Translations under genes and position numbers: made by a program
Assembly: GCA_035949375.1 (NCBI GenBank)
Contig: DASZIG010000089.1
Location: 5,145-69,144, forward strand
Length of the DNA: 64,000 nt
From: Gp13-AA77 sp035949375
GTDB lineage: Bacteria; Acidobacteriota; Terriglobia; UBA7540
Reading direction: 5' to 3'
Notes under the pieces: generated by a model
Databases searched by the model: none
The model's input: only the letters and a program-made list of their open reading frames with translations
What the model was told of the DNA's origin: nothing
Shown: positions 59,258 to 64,000 of the stretch, one piece after another
How the letters are laid out: each line of letters begins with the position of its first letter
Position numbering within the stretch: position 1 is the stretch's first letter

Positions 59258-61897
59258 ATGGGCAAGCCCTCCAGGCTCCGCAAGCCTTTCCTCACAATCC
59301 TGGCGTCGATCTTCGCCCTCGCCGTCATCCTTTACACCGGCCTATGGATGTATTTCAACCGCTGGCTGCCGTCGGTGGAATTGGGTTTTGACGAGCAGTT
59401 CGTAGCTTCGGGGCGGTACGAGCGTGTGACGAACGTCCGGAAAGACAGTCCGGCCGAAAGGGCCGGTTTGGAGCGTGAGGACCGGATTCTGGCGATAGAC
59501 GGCGCCCCGCTTGAGAGCACTTACACCTTGAGTGACATGTGGGCCGCACGCCACGCCGGCCAGGCTGTCGAGTTGACCGTCCAGCGCCCCCCGGCAAGTG
59601 CGATATTCCACCTCAACGGGGTTCTGCGGGCGGCACATGCCACCTCCACGGAGGGAGGGATTTCCCAGCGTCTCGGCCAGGACATCCTGAACACCTATCC
59701 CACCGGATTCCTCGTGGTAGGTCTGGTGGTCCTGTTTCTGCGGCCGGAGGACCCGAACGCCTGGCTTCTGGCGCTGACGTTCGCGAGCTTCATCGCCGTG
59801 CCGCGTCCGAACTCGTTCAGGGGCATGGGATCGCTTGCGCGGCCGTTCGCCCTGGCTTACCGCGCGATTTTTGACAGTCTGCTGGGCGCCTTTTTTTTGT
59901 TCTTCTTTTCTGTCTTTCCCACGCGCTCCCCGCTCGATCGACGCGCCCCGTGGCTGAAGTGGGTGGGTCTCGGAATCGGGATCAGCGCGGCCTTGCCGGG
60001 ATTGGACGTGGGTGACCCGGGCACTCCGTCGGTGCTGATCAGGCTGATCGGGAACAATCCTGCCAACTTCCTTCGATTGTCTTGCCTGTATGGTTTGATC
60101 GTCCTGGGCCTGGTCTCACTGGTCCTGAACGCTTTCAGCGCCCGCACCCCGGAGGCGCGGCGCAAGATCAGGGTGCTTCTTTGGGGGACGCTGGCGGGCG
60201 TTGTGCCGGGCACTTTGTTGTATATGGCCGGTGACTTCCTGACGTTTCACTGGCCTTTTTGGCTGGGTGTCGTCGTCGTGCTCCTGCTGTGGTTGCTGCC
60301 GATTTCGTTCGCCTACGCCGTCATCAAGCATCGGGTGCTCGAGATACCCGTTCTGCTGCGCAGGAGCGCCCGTTACCTGCTGGTGCAGCGAGGTTTCACG
60401 ATTCTGCTTACGCTCGTGAGCGTGGCCGCGACCCTGGCATTCGCCGTCTCGTTTGAGCGATTTCTGGAACCTCTTACCGGGAACGCCGTGCCCGGCGTGA
60501 TCGCGCTCGGGACGGGTTTCGGCACTCTCCTGCTCTGGACCGGAATGCAGGTTCACCGTGGTGTCGGAGGCAGAATCGACCGCGCTTTCTTCCGCAATTC
60601 CTATGACGCTCGAATGATCCTCGAAGACCTCGCCGAGAAGACCCGCAAGGCTACCCGCCGCGAAGAACTGGCCGGTCTGCTGGCGGGCGAAATCAGCCAG
60701 GCTCTCCACCCCACGTTCCTCTTCATTTATCTGGAGCGAAAAGACGGCCTGTTGTATTCCCAGGGGGATAGCGCATGCCCCGCGCCCGAATCCCTGTCGC
60801 CCGACTCGCCGCTTCTGCGGCGGCTGGCGCGTGAGGGCGGGCCCTGGGAGGTTTCCGCAGAAGAGCCTGAAGGCAATGTGGATTTTTCAGCCTTGGGAGC
60901 GCATCGGCCGGAGTGCCTGGTGCCGATGCGCGGCGACGCCGACCGCTTGCGCGGCCTGATTGTGCTCGGGGCGAGGCTTTCCGAGGAACCTTACTCGCGC
61001 GAAGACCGGCGCCTGCTGGCCACCGTCGCCAGCCAGGCCGGGGTGGTGCTCGAAAAAATCCGGCTGGCTGAAGAGATGGCCGAGCGCATGGAAGCCGAGC
61101 GGCGGGCGGCCCAGGAGATGGATTTCGCGCGGCAGGTGCAGGCCAGGCTGTTCCCCCAGAAGCTGCCGCAACTGCGAACGCTCGAGTACGCCGGAGGCTG
61201 CGTCCAGGCGCGCCAGGTGGGCGGCGATTACTATGACTTTCTCGACTTCGGCGCCGGCCGCCTGGGACTGGTGCTCGCGGACATCGCCGGCAAGGGCGTT
61301 TCCGGCGCACTGTTGATGGCCAACTTGCAGGCGAACCTGCGCAGCCAGTATGCGCTCGCCATGGAAGACCTGCCGGGCCTGCTCGGGTCCGTTAACCGGC
61401 TGTTTCACGAGAGCACCGCGGATGAGAGTTACGCCACGCTCTTCTTCGGGGACTACAGCGACGAAAATCGCGTCCTGCGTTACGCCAATTGCGGGCACAA
61501 TCCGCCATTTCTGGTGCGCGCCGGCGGCGGCGTGGAGCGTCTCACGGCCACTGCGACGGTGATCGGCCTGTTCGAAGACTGGAAATGCGAGATCCGCGAC
61601 GTTCCGCTGAACCCCGGCGACACGCTCGTGATCTACACCGACGGCGTCACCGAGGCGGCGAACGCCGCCGGCGAGGAATTCGGCGAAGAGCGATTGTGCG
61701 AGATCATACGCCGCGAGAGGCATCAGCCTGCCGGCCGGCTGATGGAAGTGATCGGCGCCGCGGTGAGGGAATTCAGCGTGGGGGAGCAGGCGGACGATGT
61801 GACGATGGTCGTGGCGCGCGGGCGGGAGCCGCTCGAGACCTCGCCGGTGACGCTGTTTGCGACCGACCTCGCCGCCGGAGGCGCTCCACGCTTGTAG
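59258..61897 (+). CDS. PDZ-membrane-GAF-SpoIIE serine phosphatase
   Basis: A protein of 879 residues. After one membrane helix a PDZ-like domain (KDSPAERAGLEREDRILAID, about residues 55-115) faces outside. Seven or so membrane helices follow (about 145-410), then a GAF-like domain (about 455-600), a coiled linker (EEMAERMEAERRAAQEMDFA) and a SpoIIE/PP2C domain (about 635-860). The latter has metal-binding aspartates in QVGGDYYDFL and LVLADIAGKGVSGALLMAN and the late IYTDGVTEAANAAGE. It likely dephosphorylates an anti-sigma-factor antagonist in response to an external signal. Confidence 0.85.
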   Translation: MGKPSRLRKPFLTILASIFALAVILYTGLWMYFNRWLPSVELGFDEQFVASGRYERVTNVRKDSPAERAGLEREDRILAIDGAPLESTYTLSDMWAARHAGQAVELTVQRPPASAIFHLNGVLRAAHATSTEGGISQRLGQDILNTYPTGFLVVGLVVLFLRPEDPNAWLLALTFASFIAVPRPNSFRGMGSLARPFALAYRAIFDSLLGAFFLFFFSVFPTRSPLDRRAPWLKWVGLGIGISAALPGLDVGDPGTPSVLIRLIGNNPANFLRLSCLYGLIVLGLVSLVLNAFSARTPEARRKIRVLLWGTLAGVVPGTLLYMAGDFLTFHWPFWLGVVVVLLLWLLPISFAYAVIKHRVLEIPVLLRRSARYLLVQRGFTILLTLVSVAATLAFAVSFERFLEPLTGNAVPGVIALGTGFGTLLLWTGMQVHRGVGGRIDRAFFRNSYDARMILEDLAEKTRKATRREELAGLLAGEISQALHPTFLFIYLERKDGLLYSQGDSACPAPESLSPDSPLLRRLAREGGPWEVSAEEPEGNVDFSALGAHRPECLVPMRGDADRLRGLIVLGARLSEEPYSREDRRLLATVASQAGVVLEKIRLAEEMAERMEAERRAAQEMDFARQVQARLFPQKLPQLRTLEYAGGCVQARQVGGDYYDFLDFGAGRLGLVLADIAGKGVSGALLMANLQANLRSQYALAMEDLPGLLGSVNRLFHESTADESYATLFFGDYSDENRVLRYANCGHNPPFLVRAGGGVERLTATATVIGLFEDWKCEIRDVPLNPGDTLVIYTDGVTEAANAAGEEFGEERLCEIIRRERHQPAGRLMEVIGAAVREFSVGEQADDVTMVVARGREPLETSPVTLFATDLAAGGAPRL

Positions 61898-62056
61898 GCC
61901 GGGGTGGTCGCTGATCAACTGCGCTCCGTACGGCACAAATTCCAAACTGGCCGACGTAAGCGGCGAGTGACGGAAGCCGCCGCCGGATTGTGATAGTCTG
62001 ACCGCGAGGCGATACGAGCTGCAGTTGGCTGTTCTTGTTCAAGGTGGGTGGTGCAA

Positions 62057-63235
62057 ATGGATGCGAACTCCGTGAAGGCGGGCGTCCGGCAGGCCATCGG
62101 AGGCCTGATCCCAGGAGCGTTGGCCGCGTGCCTGGTCACGGGCCTGTTGGCGGCGGGTTCGCCGGCCGGTTCGCGAGCCGGTTCGTCAGCTGGGACCGGG
62201 AAGCCAGGCTCATGGAATCCGAAAGCCGCGGCCGCATACCTCGATCAACGCGAAGACTGGTGGACGGCCTGGCCGCCTGCCGCCCGGGATCGCGGCACGT
62301 TCTGCGTTTCGTGCCATACGGCCGTGCCTTACGGCCTTTCGCGGCCGGCGCTGCGCGTCGCGCTCGCGGAGGCGGGTCCCTCGGCGAGCGAGCAGAAACT
62401 CCTCGACAACGTCACGAAACGCGTCCGCCTCTGGAACGAGGTGGCGCCGTTTTACAACGACGAAAAGGACGGTGCCCATAAAACGGAGCAGGCGCGTGGC
62501 ACCGAGGCCGTTCTCAATGCGCTTATTCTCGTGAGCCGTGATGCCGGTACCGGGAAGCCGAGCGACGACGCTCGCGCAGCGCTCGACAACATGTGGGCGT
62601 TGCAGCGGACCGCCGGAGATGACCGGGGAGCGTGGCCGTGGATTCAGTTCAACAACGAGCCCTGGGAGGCGTATGACTCGCAGTATTACGGCGCCTGTCT
62701 CGCCGCCGTCGCGGTAGGCAGCGTTTCGCAGGATTATCGCTCGACGCCCGCGATCCAGAACAACCTTCAGATGCTTCGGGAGTACCTCAACCGCGAGTCC
62801 GCGAGGCAGTCGCCGATCAATCGGATGGTTCTGCTTTGGGCCTCGGCGAAATGGCCGGGACTCCTCCCCCGGGAAGGGCAGGAATCGATCGTCAAGGAAG
62901 CCGTGGGCCTGCAACGCCCGGACGGAGGCTGGAATCTGGCGGCGCTCGTCGGGCCCTGGAAGCGAGCCGACGGCACGCCGCTCGAAGCGGGGAGCGACGG
63001 CTACGCCACCGGCCTGATCACCCTGGCGCTCGAGCAGGCGGGCCTCCCCCGCAGCGACCCTCACCTCCAGCAAGGCCTCGCCTGGCTGATCCACAACCAG
63101 AATCCGGCCGATGGCTCGTGGCCGGCCACCTCCTTGAACCGGCAGCTCGACCCCGCGTACGGTCCCGGACGCTTCATGAGCGACGCCGCCACAGCCTATG
63201 CCGTGCTCGCGCTCACTGAGGCGAAGTCGCCTTGA
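62057..63235 (+). CDS. Exported heme-motif alpha-toroid protein (terpene-cyclase-like fold)
   Basis: About 392 residues; GTG starts at 62048 and 62051 are alternatives. A signal peptide (LIPGALAACLVTGLLAAG) is followed by one c-type heme-binding motif CVSCH at residues 83-87. The rest is an alpha/alpha-toroid with QW-like repeats (MWALQRTAGDDRGAWPW, VGLQRPDGGWNLAAL, WLIHNQNPADGSWPATS) of the squalene-hopene cyclase/prenyltransferase fold. No DxDD cyclase acid motif is seen. Heme attachment plus a toroid suggests an exported redox enzyme or structural protein rather than a hopanoid cyclase. Confidence 0.68.
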   Translation: MDANSVKAGVRQAIGGLIPGALAACLVTGLLAAGSPAGSRAGSSAGTGKPGSWNPKAAAAYLDQREDWWTAWPPAARDRGTFCVSCHTAVPYGLSRPALRVALAEAGPSASEQKLLDNVTKRVRLWNEVAPFYNDEKDGAHKTEQARGTEAVLNALILVSRDAGTGKPSDDARAALDNMWALQRTAGDDRGAWPWIQFNNEPWEAYDSQYYGACLAAVAVGSVSQDYRSTPAIQNNLQMLREYLNRESARQSPINRMVLLWASAKWPGLLPREGQESIVKEAVGLQRPDGGWNLAALVGPWKRADGTPLEAGSDGYATGLITLALEQAGLPRSDPHLQQGLAWLIHNQNPADGSWPATSLNRQLDPAYGPGRFMSDAATAYAVLALTEAKSP

Positions 63236-63478
63236 TCTCCCAGGCTAATCACGATTGCGAATATGGCGGCATCCTTGATCGGCGAAAAGGACAGGGCTTC
63301 AGAGTCTGGGTGACGACCAGTGATTCAATATCATGCGGTTCGGGCTTAGCTATCTAGCGCTGCACAATCGTTCGGCGGAGGAGCGTTCGAAGGGGTTTCG
63401 AAGGCCGCCGCCCGGGATTGTGGTCACACGGGTCGGGTACTGGCGTCAGTTGCCGATGTGGAATCCCTTTCGCACACC
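63236..63478. other. Gap before the hairpin repeat, no feature
   Basis: No gene, promoter or repeat that I can support. An open frame that begins here runs through the inverted repeat and is a repeat-derived artefact. Confidence 0.5.
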
Positions 63479-63565
63479 GTCATTCCCGCGAAGGCGGGAA
63501 TCCATTTCAGAAATCCCCCGAAATACGATTGTCAAAGACTGGATTCCCGCCTTCGCGGGAATAAC
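63479..63565. repeat. Paired REP-like hairpin repeat
   Basis: The left copy (63479-63504) is a palindromic unit TTCCCGCGAAGGCGGGAA with flanks. The right copy (63540-63565) is its inverted complement with one mismatch. Each copy forms its own hairpin, and the two together form a larger one. Units of this ATTCCCGC-type are widely scattered in bacterial genomes and may be moved by REP-associated transposases. None is encoded here. Confidence 0.85.
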
Positions 63566-63671
63566 GGTGTCCTGAGGTTTTGCAAATGACGCCAGCACCC
63601 ACGGGTCGCATCCCGCTGCTTCAATCCGCGCTAGAATGTGAGTGCTGGAATGTGAGTCCGAGGTGTGAGAC

Positions 63672-63884
63672 ATGGCCGCTCCCGTCATCGCGCGCGATCC
63701 TGACATTCTAGGGGGAATCGCCTGCTTCCGCGGCACTCGTGTTCCATTCCAGAACCTGCTTGATTACCTTGAAGCCGGCGAGACCCTCGACGGGTTCCTG
63801 GAACAATTTCCGACCGTGAGCCGCGAAATGGCCATCGAAGCGCTCGAGACCGCAAAGGACTCGCTTCTGGCGAGGATTGCGTGA
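63672..63884 (+). CDS. DUF433 antitoxin-like protein
   Basis: A protein of 70 residues, matching DUF433: IARDPDILGGIACFRGTRVP, FQNLLDYLEAGETLDGFLEQ, FPTVSREMAIEALETAKDSL. DUF433 proteins are usually paired with a DUF5615 PIN-like toxin in a type II toxin-antitoxin unit. Here the expected partner follows with a GTGA overlap but is cut short. The winged-helix fold would also bind its own promoter. Confidence 0.88.
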   Translation: MAAPVIARDPDILGGIACFRGTRVPFQNLLDYLEAGETLDGFLEQFPTVSREMAIEALETAKDSLLARIA

Positions 63885-63964
63885 AGGTTCTCCTGGATGA
63901 ATGCTTGCCGAAGGACCTCACTGGATTCAGCTCGGCCTGCGGATGGGTTATCCCATATTCGTGA
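63881..63964 (+). pseudogene. Truncated DUF5615 PIN-like toxin
   Basis: 27 codons from a GTG that overlaps the DUF433 stop: KVLLDECLPKDL is the typical DUF5615 start, including the first catalytic Asp. The frame then becomes unrelated and stops at 63964. The remaining family sequence is not seen in the 36 bases left in the window, so it looks frameshifted or truncated. An upstream REP-like repeat hints at rearrangement nearby. Confidence 0.7.
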
Positions 63965-64000
63965 CTAAGACAGTAACGGCCGCTTGAAAGCTCGCCCGCC

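Noticed and set aside
62057..63235. Squalene-hopene cyclase
   Set aside because: It is too short, exported, lacks DxDD and carries a heme motif.
63333..63575. 80-codon open frame
   Set aside because: Its C-terminal half is the translated REP-like inverted repeat (RRRES and DWIPAFAG types), a known source of false genes.

Overview
The window looks like a piece of a GC-rich, Gram-negative, probably Acidobacteriota chromosome. This is inferred from gene content rather than from any rRNA marker: kdsB (KDO/LPS synthesis), a GWxTD-domain protein, MacA/MacB-type efflux genes, tandem sulfatase-fold/TPR proteins, a PDZ-membrane-SpoIIE phosphatase and a BNR/VPS10-like protein occur together here. No tRNA, rRNA or CRISPR array was found.

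Layout. 1-1136 is the 3' end of a BNR/sortilin-like secreted protein. 1247-6650 (minus strand) is an efflux set: periplasmic adaptor, ABC ATPase and two MacB-type permeases. The ATPase is preceded by a 400-base gap with a sigma-54-like promoter and three phased repeats. 7164-15959 encodes surface or secreted proteins: GWxTD, carboxypeptidase-regulatory-domain, two sulfatase-fold TPR proteins and a phosphodiesterase. 16028-26788 is housekeeping: rplU-rpmA-obgE-nadD-rsfS-rlmH, cobO, accD-folC-plsC, a flavin disulfide reductase, an SDR and kdsB. About 27022-48580 is a one-directional Mu-type virion gene cluster. 48810-63964 is mixed metabolism, membrane and signalling, ending in a DUF433 antitoxin with a broken toxin partner.

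The phage-derived cluster is the most unusual region. It encodes a candidate small terminase, TerL, a Mu gp29-type portal, a Mu I-type protease, a DUF2190-like protein, a major capsid protein, a gp36-like connector, tail tube and terminator candidates, a tail-assembly chaperone with a probable frameshift, a very short tape measure, a hub and fibre-like proteins. It also has a 3TM holin of the gene-transfer-release type. I see no integrase, transposase, repressor, replication gene or endolysin. The hub appears split, with a roughly 900-residue alpha/alpha-toroid, depolymerase-like module inserted between its N-terminal piece and its body. A gene-transfer-agent-like or otherwise domesticated particle is a reasonable hypothesis, not a demonstrated one.

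A second unusual signal runs through host and phage DNA alike. Many gaps hold degenerate tandem arrays with a 7-base (sometimes 8-base) period, often as two complementary arms around a loop. Each locus has its own heptamer vocabulary, but some vocabularies recur (AGTGACA/AGTGGCG; TTGACTCA/ATGAGTCA) in both host and phage gaps. Several arrays run into coding sequence. Sharing these arrays suggests that the phage cluster has lived in this genome for a long time.
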